A stretch of 64,000 bases of DNA from Janthinobacterium sp. ROICE36 (GTDB taxonomy: Bacteria; Pseudomonadota; Gammaproteobacteria; Burkholderiales; Burkholderiaceae_D), in assembly GCF_002869965.1 (NCBI RefSeq), contig NZ_PEBS01000018.1, positions 1 to 64,000 on the forward strand. The letters are read 5' to 3'. The notes under the pieces were generated by a model, which was not told where the DNA came from, made no database searches, and worked only from the letters and a program-made list of their open reading frames with translations. This document shows, in pieces, positions 7,214 to 17,413 of the stretch; position 1 is the stretch's first letter, and every line of letters starts with the position of its first letter. Position numbers and translations under genes: made by a program.

Positions 7214-9078
7214 GCTTGCTCCCTTTCCAGCCACAGCATATGCCATGGCTGCAGGCCTACCGTGCCGGCCAGCACGCTGCCATCGAGGCTATTGCGCCAT
7301 TCGCCTGCAGGCAAAGTATAGCGCTGGCTGGCGCCGCTGAAATTGCTCAGGTTGAGGAAAGCGTCGCCGCGCAGCAGCGCCAGCACGGCCGGCGTGGCGG
7401 CGGGCAGCACGCGGCGCGGCGCATCGGCGGCCAAGGCCGGCAAGCGCCTGCGTACGTCGATCAGCTGGCGCAGCGCCAGGTACAGCCGGCCGCTGGCGCT
7501 CACGCCATCGTGGCGCCAAGCCAGCAAGCTGTCGTCAAACGCGGGACGCTGCAGCCAGCGGCTGTCCATCGCCCGGTCGGCCCGCTGCGTGTAGCTGTCA
7601 TCGTTGGTCATGCCCAGTTCATCGCCCATGTACAGCACCGGCAAGGCGCCAAAGCTCAATGCCAGCCCATGCAGCAGCAGCAGGCGGCGCAAGGCGTATT
7701 CCTGCTCCTGCACGGTGACGGCGCTTTGCAGGCCGGCCAGCGAGGCGGCCATGCCGTTGCTGCCATGCGCCTTGTCGGCGCTGCTGCTCTGGAAGGCGGC
7801 ACCGCGCGCATAGCTGCCGCTGCCGGGCGTGCCGGCAAAGAACTGCGCGATGCGCGCCAGGCGCGCCGGCCCGTCCGCGCCCGCTTCATTGAGCAGCACG
7901 TTCCAGCCGATGTCGTCGTGGCAGCGCACATAGCTGAGCCAGCATGCGGCAGGCGGCAGGGGCGGCGTGGCGGCGATCACTTGCTGCAGCAAGTCCGTGC
8001 TTTCCTCGGCCAGCGCACCCCAGCCGGCAGCCATCAGGCTGCTGTGATAGGCGATATGGCATTCGGGCGCGGCATCGCTGCCAAAGTAGGCGGGCAGCTT
8101 GGGCGTGGGCACGATGGCTTCGGCCTTGAGCAATACGCCAGGCGCAACGAGGGCGGCAATGGCGCGCAGGGCTTGCAGCAGGCTGTGGGCTTCGGGCTGG
8201 TTCATGCAGTCCGTGCCTTCGCGCTTCCACAGGAAGGCCGTCGAATCGAGGCGGAACACCTCGATGCCCTTGTTGGCCAGGCCCAGCATGGCGCAGGCCA
8301 TGGCCGCGAAGACGGCCGGATTAGCGTAATTCAAATCCCACTGATACGGATAAAACGTGGTCCAGACCCAGCGCTGGAGCTCTGGCACAAACGTGAAATT
8401 GCCCGGCGCCGCCTGCGGGAAGACCTGGCCCACGGTACGCTCGTAGCGGTCCGGCTGCACGCGGTCGGGATAGGTGAGGAAAAAATCGCGCAGCAGCGGA
8501 TCGCCCGCCTTGGCGCCCAGCGCCCATGCATGGTCGTCGGCCACATGGTTGAGGATCAGGTCCGAGCACAGGCTGATGCCGGCCGCGCGCAGCTGCGCCG
8601 TCAACGCCAGCAAGTCGGCATTGCTGCCTAGCGCGGGGTCGACTTCCTCGAAGCTGGCGACGGCAAAGCCGCCATCGCTTTCACCGGCGCGCGCACGCAA
8701 AAAGGGCAGCAAATGCAGATACGTCACGCCCAGTTCGCGCAGGTGGGCAATGCGTTGGGCCACGCCCTGCAAATTGGCGCCGAAGCGCTGCACGTACGCG
8801 CTGTAGCCCAGCATGGACTGGCTGGCAAACCAGTCAGGCTGCGCTTCGCGCTGCGCATCCTGCCGCAGCAGTTCGGGGGCACGTGCCGCGTACAGGCGCC
8901 CCACGCTTTCCATCAGCTCGCCCAGCCAGGGCAGGAAGTCCGGCCGCTGGCCATACAGGCTGCCCAGGCGGTCCAGCAAGACCGCCTCCTGGCGCGCATA
9001 GCGGCGCGCCGCATCGTCGCGCAAGTGCGTGGGGAGCGGCGCCAGCAGGCGCGCCAGGGGGCTGCGTATCGACATCAT
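7210..9078 (-). CDS. GH13 amylosucrase / sucrose hydrolase family enzyme (SuxB-like)
   Basis: Enzymes of this GH13 subfamily cleave sucrose and either transfer glucose to a glucan or hydrolyse it. The 622-residue protein has the amylosucrase layout: a helical N-terminus (about 1-90), then a TIM barrel with DLILNHVADDHAW (His178), nucleophile Asp278 (FRLDSTAFLW), acid/base Glu320 (LLKAEAIV) and Asp388 (VRCHDDIGW), then a C-terminal beta domain. There is no signal peptide, so it acts in the cytoplasm on imported sugar. It overlaps the transporter start by ATGA and lies 15 bases after the receptor gene. Hydrolysis versus glucan synthesis cannot be decided from these motifs; the sux-like context favours sucrose catabolism. 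Confidence 0.9.
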   Translation of the reverse strand: MMSIRSPLARLLAPLPTHLRDDAARRYARQEAVLLDRLGSLYGQRPDFLPWLGELMESVGRLYAARAPELLRQDAQREAQPDWFASQSMLGYSAYVQRFGANLQGVAQRIAHLRELGVTYLHLLPFLRARAGESDGGFAVASFEEVDPALGSNADLLALTAQLRAAGISLCSDLILNHVADDHAWALGAKAGDPLLRDFFLTYPDRVQPDRYERTVGQVFPQAAPGNFTFVPELQRWVWTTFYPYQWDLNYANPAVFAAMACAMLGLANKGIEVFRLDSTAFLWKREGTDCMNQPEAHSLLQALRAIAALVAPGVLLKAEAIVPTPKLPAYFGSDAAPECHIAYHSSLMAAGWGALAEESTDLLQQVIAATPPLPPAACWLSYVRCHDDIGWNVLLNEAGADGPARLARIAQFFAGTPGSGSYARGAAFQSSSADKAHGSNGMAASLAGLQSAVTVQEQEYALRRLLLLHGLALSFGALPVLYMGDELGMTNDDSYTQRADRAMDSRWLQRPAFDDSLLAWRHDGVSASGRLYLALRQLIDVRRRLPALAADAPRRVLPAATPAVLALLRGDAFLNLSNFSGASQRYTLPAGEWRNSLDGSVLAGTVGLQPWHMLWLEREQA

Positions 9079-9093
9079 GAATCCTATCCTTGC

Positions 9094-11388
9094 TTAAAAT
9101 GCGTATTTCAGGCTGACCTTGACGGCGCGCCCCGTGATCGAGCGGGCCGCATGGCCATCGCCCTCGACTTCCGTATAGCCGATCTTGTCGAGCAGATTGT
9201 TCGCCGTCAGCGCCAGCTGCATTTGCGGCGTGAGCTGGTAATTGACGAAGGCATTGAGCACCTGGTAGGCGGGCAAGGTGATCGTGTGCGCATCGTCGCC
9301 CCACGACTTGCCCGTGCCGACCAGGCTGGCGCCGAAGGTGGCAGGCCCCCATTCATAGGTGGGCGCGAGCTGGTAGACGACACGCGCCTGGCGCCGCGGC
9401 GTATTGCCGATCAGCGCCACGTCGGCCGCCGCCGTGCCCGTGATCTCGGCATCCGTGAACGTCAGGCCGCCATTCATGCGGAAGTCGCCGGCGCTGTAAG
9501 CCGCTTCCAGCTCCACGCCCTTGGCTTCATAGCTGTTGGCCGTGCGCAGCTGTGTGGTCGCCTCGTAATTGCTTTCCTTCGTCTTGGCCTGAAACACGGT
9601 GACGAAGGTGCTCAGAGGACCCTGCCGCCATTTCACGCCCCCTTCAAGCTGGCGCACGGTATTGATGGCCACCGGCACGCTGCCATCCAACGGCGTGCCG
9701 AACAGGATGCGGTCGGCATTGAAGGCCACGCCTTCGCTGACGCGCGCAAACACGGCCAGGTTGGCTTGCAGCTTGTAGTTCGCGCCCAGCGAGTACGAGG
9801 TGTGGCCCAAGGTGTAGTCGACCTGCTGCACCGTCGACGGCAGATAGGCTTGCGCGCCGGTCGCCTGATTGGCCGTGCCGCTGGCATGCTGGCGGTCGCG
9901 CCGCAGACCGCCATCGAGATTCAGCGCGCCGCTTTCCCAGGCCAGGTTCAGGTACGGTGACGTCGTGCGGTACTCCATGTCGACGGCGCGCGAGCAGCAG
10001 GCGCCGAAGGCCGGGCCGATATAGCCGGGCGTGCCGCTGGCCGTCTGCAGCAGGGCCGGCTGGTCGCCCGTGGCCTGCATCAGGTATTCATTGAAGTTTC
10101 AGGTCAGGCCCAATTTTTGCTGCGACAGGTACAGGCCGGCCGTGGTGGTCAGCTTGCCGCTGTCGAGAACAAAAGTCTTGGCCAGCTTGGTGTCGCTCAG
10201 GGTATTGCTGGCGTCGTCGATCGAGGTATTGAACACCACGGCGGAAAACGCGCGGCCGATGTAAGGCTTGCCCTGATTCGGGCCGCTGGCAAACACATAG
10301 CTGCCGTCGCTGCCGCTATTCGACGGGAACACGCCCGTGAAGCGGCCGGAATTGTCGGCGTAACGGAAGTTTTCGCTCACGCTCCAGCCCTGCCCCAGCT
10401 TGACCGACGCTTCCACGCCCACGCTATCGCTCTTCACGTGCAAGCCGTCGTTGACATTCGTGGCCACGCGCTGGTTATCCTTGTTCAGCACCATGTCAGG
10501 CACCCAGAACGGCGAATAGAAACTGGCCTTGCGCGGGTCGATGCCGGCGATTTCCCCGATGCGGCCATTGCGCACGCTGACCGGCACAGGCAGGGCCGTG
10601 GGCGACTGGTCGTCGAGGTGCTTGAACGACAGGCGCACGAAGCCGCTGTCGAATTCATGCGTGACGTTGCCGCGAATCTGGCCGCCTTTTTCGCTGTTGA
10701 CACCGCTGTGGCGGATGCCTTCGCCCGTGCGCCAGGAGCCGCCGATGAAGAAGCGCGTGCGCTCCGAGAGCGGCGCGCCATAGTCGAAGTCCACGCGCGT
10801 CTGGTCGTAACCCAGGCCGCGGCTGATGGCCACGCTGCCGCCCTTCTCCTTGCCATTTTTGCTGATGAAATTGATGATGCCGCCCGGCGAATTGGTGGCC
10901 AGGGTGGAGGCCGAACCGCCGCGCACCACTTCCAGGTGGTCCAGCGTGGAATCGATCTTGATGAAGCTGTCGGGCGTGGTGAAGTTGAAGTCGCCGAACT
11001 GCAGCACCGGCAAGCCGTCTTCCTGGATCTGCACATAGCGCGCGCCGCCAGCGGAAATGGGCAGGCCGCGCACGGTGATGTTGGCATTGCCTTCGCCGCC
11101 CGAGGATTCGGCCCGCAAGCCCGGCACCGAGCGCAGGACTTCGGCGGCACTGGTCGGCGCGTTGTGCAAGATGGTGTCGAGTTCCATGCTGCTGACGGAA
11201 TTGCTCGATTTCATTTTGGACGTGCCGCCGGTGGTGCCCGTGACCACGATGCGTTCCAGGTTCAGGCCATCGGCGGGCGCGGCGCTGGCGGTGTCGCCGG
11301 CCGATTGCGCCTGGGCGGTACCCAATTGCAGCATGGCCAGGGCGACGGCTGCGGCCATGCAGCCGCGTTGAGCAGTACGTGTTTTCAT
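9094..11388 (-). pseudogene. TonB-dependent receptor (SuxA-like), interrupted by an in-frame TGA
   Basis: The reading frame spans 765 codons from ATG 11388 (GGAGACAAG ribosome site) to TAA at 9094, but codon 430 is TGA (10099-10101, minus strand). Before it lie a signal peptide ending AQA (about residue 27), a TonB-box-like RIVVTG and the plug domain (VLRSVPGLRAE, GGSASTLATNSPGGIINFIS). After it, in the same frame, come NFNEYLMQATGD, barrel strands and a C-terminal phenylalanine (VSLKYAF). No frame shift is needed: one base change (TGG or CGA to TGA) explains it, and tryptophan before NFN would be normal for the family. It may be a recent nonsense mutation or a sequence error. An intact receptor would import an oligosaccharide, probably sucrose, for the downstream enzyme and transporter. 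Confidence 0.85.
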
Positions 11389-11484
11389 CTTGTCTCCAGT
11401 GTTGTATGCCGATACATCGAGGTATCCGCTTGTTATGAGTCCTGGCCGCTGCCTGCCGTGGCGCGCTGGCTGAGCCGGTACGTC

Positions 11485-11523
11485 ATTATTCAACGGATAT
11501 GAATTTATTGCAATCGATTGCAA
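11485..11523 (-). promoter_or_regulatory. Predicted promoter with overlapping LacI-type operator (O1)
   Basis: The perfect 16-base palindrome TTGCAATCGATTGCAA lies at 11508-11523 with a central CG, as in LacI/GalR-family operators. Its proximal TTGCAA can serve as a -35 box, followed by a 17-base spacer and AATAAT (11485-11490) as -10, about 97 bases before the receptor ATG. A repressor bound here would cover the -35. This would control the receptor-amylosucrase-transporter unit. Confidence 0.65.
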
Positions 11524-11665
11524 TCGAGCGCTGTAACATGGAAATTATGTTGTTTTTAAGAGAATAATATGGGATACACAGAGGAAAAAAGTGGCTGCTG
11601 GCTGAGCACACAGGGTTTTTCATGCGGCATCGCAGCATGAAAATATGGGGGCCAATTTTAAATCA

Positions 11666-11681
11666 TTGCAATCGGTTGCAC
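11666..11681. promoter_or_regulatory. Second LacI-type operator-like site (O2)
   Basis: TTGCAATCGGTTGCAC repeats 14 of the 16 bases of the downstream perfect palindrome and keeps 6 of 8 base pairs of symmetry. It lies just after the lacI-type gene. The centre-to-centre distance to the first site is 158 bases, close to 15 helical turns, which would allow repression by looping. Confidence 0.55.
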
Positions 11682-11700
11682 TCGATAGCAGATGCGCGCT

Positions 11701-12729
11701 TCAGCGGCCCGAGGCGCGTACGATCAGCTCGGTTGGCAATTGCTGGGATGGCGCAGGCGCGCCGTCGACCAGCGCCAGCAGCGAAGCCACCAGCGCGCGC
11801 CCGGCGGCGCGGATCGGCTGGCGCACGGTGGTCAGCGGCGGGTGGAAATACGCGGCCAGTTCGATATCGTCGTAGCCGACCACGGCTACCTGTTCCGGCA
11901 CGGCCACGCCGCGCGCGCGCAGGGCGCTGATGGCGCTCATGGCCAGCAAGTCGCTGCAGGCAAAGATGGCATCGAACGGCAGGTGGCGGTCCAGCAGTTC
12001 CTGCACGTCCGTCGCGCCGCCCTGCGGCAGGAAGGAGCCGGCCACGTACAGTTGCGGGTCGGGCGCCAGCCCCTGCGCGGCCAGCGCCTGCACATAACCC
12101 TGGAGGCGCTGCGCCACTTCGGGCAGCTTGGCGTCGCCAAAGAAGGCGATGCGCGTGCGCCCCGCCGCCAGCAAGTGTTCCGTGGCCAGCCTGCCACCGG
12201 CGACGTTATCGCCGCCGACGGTGCAATACAGCTGTTGCGGCAATTGCGCGCCCCACACGACGATGGGCACCTGGCGCGCGGCCAGCTGATTCAGTTGTTT
12301 ATGGTGGCGCCACTGGCCGATCAGGATGATGCCGATCACGCGGCCGCTGTCGAAGGGCTGGGCGGCCGCATCGAGCGTTTCGGCATCCACGCGCGAAATG
12401 AGCATGTCGAAGCCCTGCTCCGTCAGCGCATCGGCCAGGCTGCCCAGCATGCTGAGGAAAAAAGGATCGGACAGGTGCTGGCGCGTGGCCGCGTCATACG
12501 GCACCACGACGCCGACCGTGCGGTTCTGTTTCAGGCGCAGGTTTTGCGCGCCGATATTGATGGAATACTTGAGCGAACGGGCCAGCGCGATGACGCGCGC
12601 GCGCGTCTCTTCATTGACCAGCGAACTGCCGCTCAGCGCGCGCGACACGGTGGACGTGGACACGCCGGCCAGGCGCGCGATATCGGCCATTTGCAGGCGT
12701 TGCTGCGCCTTCGAATCGGTACCGGTCAT
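11701..12729 (-). CDS. LacI-family transcriptional regulator (SuxR-like)
   Basis: The 342-residue protein has an N-terminal LacI helix-turn-helix (about 14-60: MADIARLAGVSTSTVSRALSG, with hinge helix LNLRLKQ-type NLRLKQNRT) and a periplasmic-binding-protein-like effector domain with GRVIGIILIG, FGDAKLPEV, DAIFACSDLLAMSAI and VVGYDDIELAAYFHPPLTTV. It sits directly upstream of the sugar locus on the same strand, with palindromic operators between them, so it most likely represses that locus until its sugar binds. Its ATG is 7 bases after the stop of the GST gene, so it may also be read from the GST promoter. The effector is inferred, not visible. Confidence 0.93.
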   Translation of the reverse strand: MTGTDSKAQQRLQMADIARLAGVSTSTVSRALSGSSLVNEETRARVIALARSLKYSINIGAQNLRLKQNRTVGVVVPYDAATRQHLSDPFFLSMLGSLADALTEQGFDMLISRVDAETLDAAAQPFDSGRVIGIILIGQWRHHKQLNQLAARQVPIVVWGAQLPQQLYCTVGGDNVAGGRLATEHLLAAGRTRIAFFGDAKLPEVAQRLQGYVQALAAQGLAPDPQLYVAGSFLPQGGATDVQELLDRHLPFDAIFACSDLLAMSAISALRARGVAVPEQVAVVGYDDIELAAYFHPPLTTVRQPIRAAGRALVASLLALVDGAPAPSQQLPTELIVRASGR

Positions 12730-12736
12730 CGTACGC

Positions 12737-13351
12737 TCACTGCGGCGCGGTGTCCTTGAACGATGGCCGCTCGGACAGTTTGTCGAACAGGCGCGCCAGC
12801 GCGGGATGGTCCGCGCGCCAGTCGATTTCCGGGAAGCGGAAGCTGAGCCAGCCAAGGGTGCAGCCCACGGCCACGTCGGCCAAGGTGTAGTTCTTGCCGG
12901 CGCAATACGCGCTCTCGCCCAGGCGCGCCTCGAGTGCGGCCAGGCCCAGCGAGATCTTGTCGAGCTGGCGCGCGATCCAGGCCGCGCTTTGCTGCTCGGG
13001 CGGGCGCTGCGTGCGCTCCAGGCGCACCAGCACGCCGGCGTCCAGAATGCCGTCGGCCAGCGCTTCCCAGTTCTTGATATCGGCCCGCTCGCGGCCATTG
13101 CCGCCAGCCGGCAGCAGCTTGCACACGGGCGTGAGCGTGTCGAGGTATTCGACGATGACTTTCGAATCGATCAGCGTGCTGCCATCCTCCATCACCAGGC
13201 AGGGCACCTTGCCCAGCGGATTGGCCTGGGCAATGCGGGTTTCCGGCACCCACACGTTTTCCAGCTCGAAGACATAGTCGAGCTTTTTTTCCGCCAGCAC
13301 GATACGGGCTTTGCGGACATACGGGCTGGCGAGGGAGCCGATCAGTTTCAT
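12737..13351 (-). CDS. Glutathione S-transferase family protein
   Basis: This 204-residue protein begins MKLIGSLASPYVRKARI, the thioredoxin-like N-domain of bacterial GSTs with a likely catalytic serine in SPYVRK (about 9). It has the cis-proline region GKVPCLVMEDG and DSKVIVEYL for glutathione binding, and an all-helical C-domain with YTLADVAVG. A longer frame up to 13447 exists but lacks family similarity; the ATG at 13351 is chosen because the domain begins there, although its ribosome site is weak. The substrate is unknown. It may share a transcript with the lacI-type gene 7 bases downstream. Confidence 0.9.
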   Translation of the reverse strand: MKLIGSLASPYVRKARIVLAEKKLDYVFELENVWVPETRIAQANPLGKVPCLVMEDGSTLIDSKVIVEYLDTLTPVCKLLPAGGNGRERADIKNWEALADGILDAGVLVRLERTQRPPEQQSAAWIARQLDKISLGLAALEARLGESAYCAGKNYTLADVAVGCTLGWLSFRFPEIDWRADHPALARLFDKLSERPSFKDTAPQ

Positions 13352-13613
13352 AAGTACTTTAAGGTAAAGGAGCAGCAAGCAGTATAGCATCGGCGGCAGC
13401 GGCGTTTGGCAGCACGCACCCGGCGCTCCCCTGGGTGTGGCAGGCACGCCGCATCGGGGCCGGATTCGGCCAAAATGGGGGCCATCCGCCGCCGACGCAC
13501 GGCTGGCCAGCGGCCAGCGGTGGTAAAATCGCCCTTTACTGTGGCGCCGTCAGTGTTGCTTTATTGCAATAGTCCTGTCCTCCCCGCGCGCCACACGCCA
13601 ACCGTTTCTTTAA

Positions 13614-15008
<1,395 letters not shown>

Positions 15009-15046
15009 GCCACTATCTGTACCTGGATCAAGCAGATCCACATCCA

Positions 15047-15087
15047 CGGGGCGGCCGGCACACAAATGCTGCCCGCCCCGCGGTTTT
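15047..15087 (+). terminator. Intrinsic terminator after purB
   Basis: CGGGGCGG (15047-15054) pairs with CCGCCCCG (15073-15080), followed by CGG and five T residues. It lies 39 bases after the purB stop. Confidence 0.8.
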
Positions 15088-15194
15088 TCCGGCAATCTTT
15101 CTTGTAGAATCTGCAGCACGCAGCGTAATTTGCTTTTCTTTGGTATATTAAGCCGAATTAGTCCTAATACGTACTATTTTCAAGAAAGCCGCCG

Positions 15195-15719
15195 ATGCAA
15201 CGCTACACCACCACCGCCATCATCCTGCACTGGCTGACCGCCCTGCTGATCATCAGCGCCTTTGTCATGGGCCTGGTCATGACGGACATTCCCGGCCTGA
15301 CACCCACCAAACTCAAATATTTCTCCTGGCACAAGTGGCTCGGTGTGACCGTGCTGGCCATCGCCGCCATCCGCCTGCTGTGGCGCAAGGCCAATGTGCC
15401 GCCGCCGCACCCGGCCAGCATGGTTGTCTGGCAAAAGAAGGCGGCCGACGCCATGCACGTGCTGCTGTACCTCCTGATCTTCGCCGTGCCCATTTCCGGC
15501 TACCTGTACACCCTGGCCGCCGGCGTGCCCGTGGTCTATCTGGGCCTGTTCCAGCTGCCGGTCATCATGGCGCCGAACCCGGAACTTAAGCCACTTTTAA
15601 AAGAGATTCATTATGTTCTGAACATGACGATGGCCGCCGCCGTGGCCGCCCATGTGCTGGCGGCGCTGAAGCACCAGTTCATCGACCGCGATGGCGTGCT
15701 CAAGCGCATGCTGCCTTAA
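15195..15719 (+). CDS. Cytochrome b561-family protein
   Basis: This 174-residue inner-membrane protein has four hydrophobic segments and histidines placed for two b-type hemes: His12 (HW), His46 (WHKWLG), His88 and His153 (AAHVLAALKHQF), with His139 and His160 nearby. Family members pass electrons between the membrane quinone pool and periplasmic partners. Two YceI proteins follow on the same strand at 36 and 33 bases, a recurrent association in proteobacteria, so the three probably form one operon with a redox or isoprenoid-quinone-related role. Confidence 0.92.
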   Translation: MQRYTTTAIILHWLTALLIISAFVMGLVMTDIPGLTPTKLKYFSWHKWLGVTVLAIAAIRLLWRKANVPPPHPASMVVWQKKAADAMHVLLYLLIFAVPISGYLYTLAAGVPVVYLGLFQLPVIMAPNPELKPLLKEIHYVLNMTMAAAVAAHVLAALKHQFIDRDGVLKRMLP

Positions 15720-15755
15720 CGTCCCCCTTGCTCACTGAAACACAGGAAAAATAAG

Positions 15756-16310
15756 ATGAAAACCACCCAACGCATCGTCCTCGCTTCCCTGCTGGGACTG
15801 TCCGTGGCCGCCACCGCCGCCACCCTGCTGAAAGTCGATCCCGCCAAGACCAGCGTGTCGGCCGTGTTCAAGCAAATGAACGTGCCCGTGGAAGCGAAGT
15901 TCAAGAAATTCAATATCGCCATCGATTACAACCCGGCCACGCCGGACGCCTCGAAAGCGTCGGTGGACATCGACACGGCCAGCATCGATATCGGCGACCC
16001 CGAGTACAACAAGGAAGTAGCCAAGAAAGAATGGTTCAACGCGGCCCAGTTCCCGAAAGCCACCTTTGTCTCGAGCAGCATCAAGGCCGCCGGCGCGGGC
16101 AAACTGACGGTAAGCGGCAAGCTGAGCATCAAAGGCAAGACCACCGACGTGAGCTTCCCCCTGACGGTGAAAGCCGACGGCGGCAAATATGCGTTCGACG
16201 GTGCCCTGCCGATCAAACGCCTGACCTACAACATCGGCGAAGGCGAGTGGAAAGACACGAGCATGGTTGCCGATGAAGTCACAATTAAATTCCATGTTTC
16301 TGCGCAGTAA
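15756..16310 (+). CDS. YceI family periplasmic protein (first copy)
   Basis: The 184-residue product has a signal peptide (about 1-21, ending ATAA) and one YceI lipocalin-like domain. It shows the family pattern DPAKTSVSAVFKQ, KKEWFNAAQFPKATFVS, GKLSIKGKTTDVSFPL and a closing EVTIKFHVSA strand. YceI proteins bind long isoprenoid molecules such as polyprenyl chains or quinones in the periplasm. It is the middle gene of a cytochrome b561-yceI-yceI group and is only distantly similar to the next copy. Confidence 0.92.
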   Translation: MKTTQRIVLASLLGLSVAATAATLLKVDPAKTSVSAVFKQMNVPVEAKFKKFNIAIDYNPATPDASKASVDIDTASIDIGDPEYNKEVAKKEWFNAAQFPKATFVSSSIKAAGAGKLTVSGKLSIKGKTTDVSFPLTVKADGGKYAFDGALPIKRLTYNIGEGEWKDTSMVADEVTIKFHVSAQ

Positions 16311-16343
16311 TCGCCACACCCCTTGTTCAACCTTAGGATATAC

Positions 16344-16919
16344 ATGACATTCAAGCATTTGATGATCGCCATGCTGGCAGCTGCCGGCGCGGGTTCGGCC
16401 ATGGCCGCTACCGACACCTACAACCTCGACCCGACGCATACTTTCCCCAGCTTTGAAGCCGATCACATGGGCATGTCCGTCTGGCGCGGCAAGTTCAACA
16501 AGACCAAGGGAACCGTGACCCTGGACCGTGCCGCCAAGACGGGCAGTCTGGACCTGGTCATCGATGCCGATTCCATCGATTTCGGCCTCGACGCCATGAA
16601 CACGCACGCGAAAAAAGCGGACATGTTCAATGTGGACAAATTCCCGGCAATCACCTACAAGAGCAAGTCGTTCAAGTTCAACGGCGATCAACTGGTGGAA
16701 GTCGATGGCGAACTGACCCTGCTGGGCGTAACCAAGCCCGTCAAATTGAATGTGAGCAAATTCAAGTGCATCATGCACCCGCGCTACAAGCGTGAAGTGT
16801 GCGGCGCCGATGCCAGCGCGGAATTCAAGCGCAGCGACTTTGGCCTGAACTACGGCATGCCGGCGTTCTCGCCGGAAGTCAAGCTGGCCATCCAGGTCGA
16901 AGCGATCAAGGCCGATTAA
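16344..16919 (+). CDS. YceI family periplasmic protein (second copy)
   Basis: The 191-residue product starts at ATG 16344 after AGGATA and has a signal peptide ending AMA (about residue 21). Its YceI domain shows TYNLDPTHTFPSFEADHMG, DMFNVDKFPAITYKS, GELTLLGVTKPVKL and FKRSDFGLNYGMP, closer to E. coli YceI than the first copy. Two cysteines (CIMHPRYKREVC) could form a disulphide. It ends the operon, and a strong terminator follows. Two divergent copies in tandem suggest different ligands. Confidence 0.93.
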   Translation: MTFKHLMIAMLAAAGAGSAMAATDTYNLDPTHTFPSFEADHMGMSVWRGKFNKTKGTVTLDRAAKTGSLDLVIDADSIDFGLDAMNTHAKKADMFNVDKFPAITYKSKSFKFNGDQLVEVDGELTLLGVTKPVKLNVSKFKCIMHPRYKREVCGADASAEFKRSDFGLNYGMPAFSPEVKLAIQVEAIKAD

Positions 16920-16939
16920 ACAAGACCTTGCCACATGAC

Positions 16940-16976
16940 AAGCCCGCCTCGCTGCCTGCAGCCAGGCGGGCTTTTG
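16940..16976 (+). terminator. Intrinsic terminator after the yceI pair
   Basis: AAGCCCGCCT (16940-16949) and AGGCGGGCTT (16964-16973) form a 10-base-pair stem, with four T residues at 16972-16975. Confidence 0.8.
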
Positions 16977-17084
16977 CATGCGCGACGCGAATCCGCTGGA
17001 CTTTTCTATCGTGCGGCATCACTATCCATTGGCATGATGTTGTTCTGACATGACACCCCACTCACCCATCGCGCGGAGGACTAC

Positions 17085-17354
17085 ATGAATTTCATTATCT
17101 GGATCGTTATTGGCGGCGTCATCGGCTGGCTGGCCAGCATGGTCATGAGAACGAATGCACAACAGGGCATCTTCCTCAATATCGTCGTCGGCATCGTGGG
17201 TGCCTTCCTGGGCGGCTGGCTGCTGGCGCCCCTGTTCGGCACGGGCACCATCAACAGCGACAATTTCAGCGTGTCTTCGCTGCTGGTCTCGTTCCTGGGC
17301 GCCGTGATCCTGCTGGGCATCGTGAATCTTTTGCGCCGCAGCAAAATACGCTAG
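17085..17354 (+). CDS. GlsB/YeaQ/YmgE family stress-response membrane protein
   Basis: The 89-residue protein has three hydrophobic segments and glycine-rich turns (IGGVIGWLASMVM, GIVGAFLGGWLLAPLFG, FLGAVILLGIVNLLRR) as in the transglycosylase-associated/GlsB family. These inner-membrane proteins are linked to general stress, but their mechanism is unknown. A GGAGGA ribosome site precedes the ATG. It is a single gene ended by a hairpin. Confidence 0.9.
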   Translation: MNFIIWIVIGGVIGWLASMVMRTNAQQGIFLNIVVGIVGAFLGGWLLAPLFGTGTINSDNFSVSSLLVSFLGAVILLGIVNLLRRSKIR

Positions 17355-17384
17355 CGCGGCAACACGCCGTGTCTCACGAGGTGA

Positions 17385-17413
17385 CCGGGCCGTGCAAGCG
17401 CCCGGCCATTTTT
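17385..17413 (+). terminator. Probable terminator after the GlsB-type gene
   Basis: CCGGGC (17385-17390) and GCCCGG (17400-17405) pair, followed by CCA and five T residues (17409-17413). Confidence 0.6.

Noticed and set aside
10099..10101. TGA as selenocysteine or programmed readthrough in the receptor
   Set aside because: TonB receptors are not selenoproteins, and no selenocysteine-type hairpin was apparent after the codon; a nonsense change or sequence error is simpler.
10117..11502. Long open frame antisense to the receptor N-terminal half
   Set aside because: It mirrors the receptor reading frame and has low-complexity Ala/Arg/His composition.
12737..13351. GST gene as part of the sucrose-type locus
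   Set aside because: It is close to the lacI-type gene, but no sux-like locus known to me includes a GST; proximity is probably incidental.
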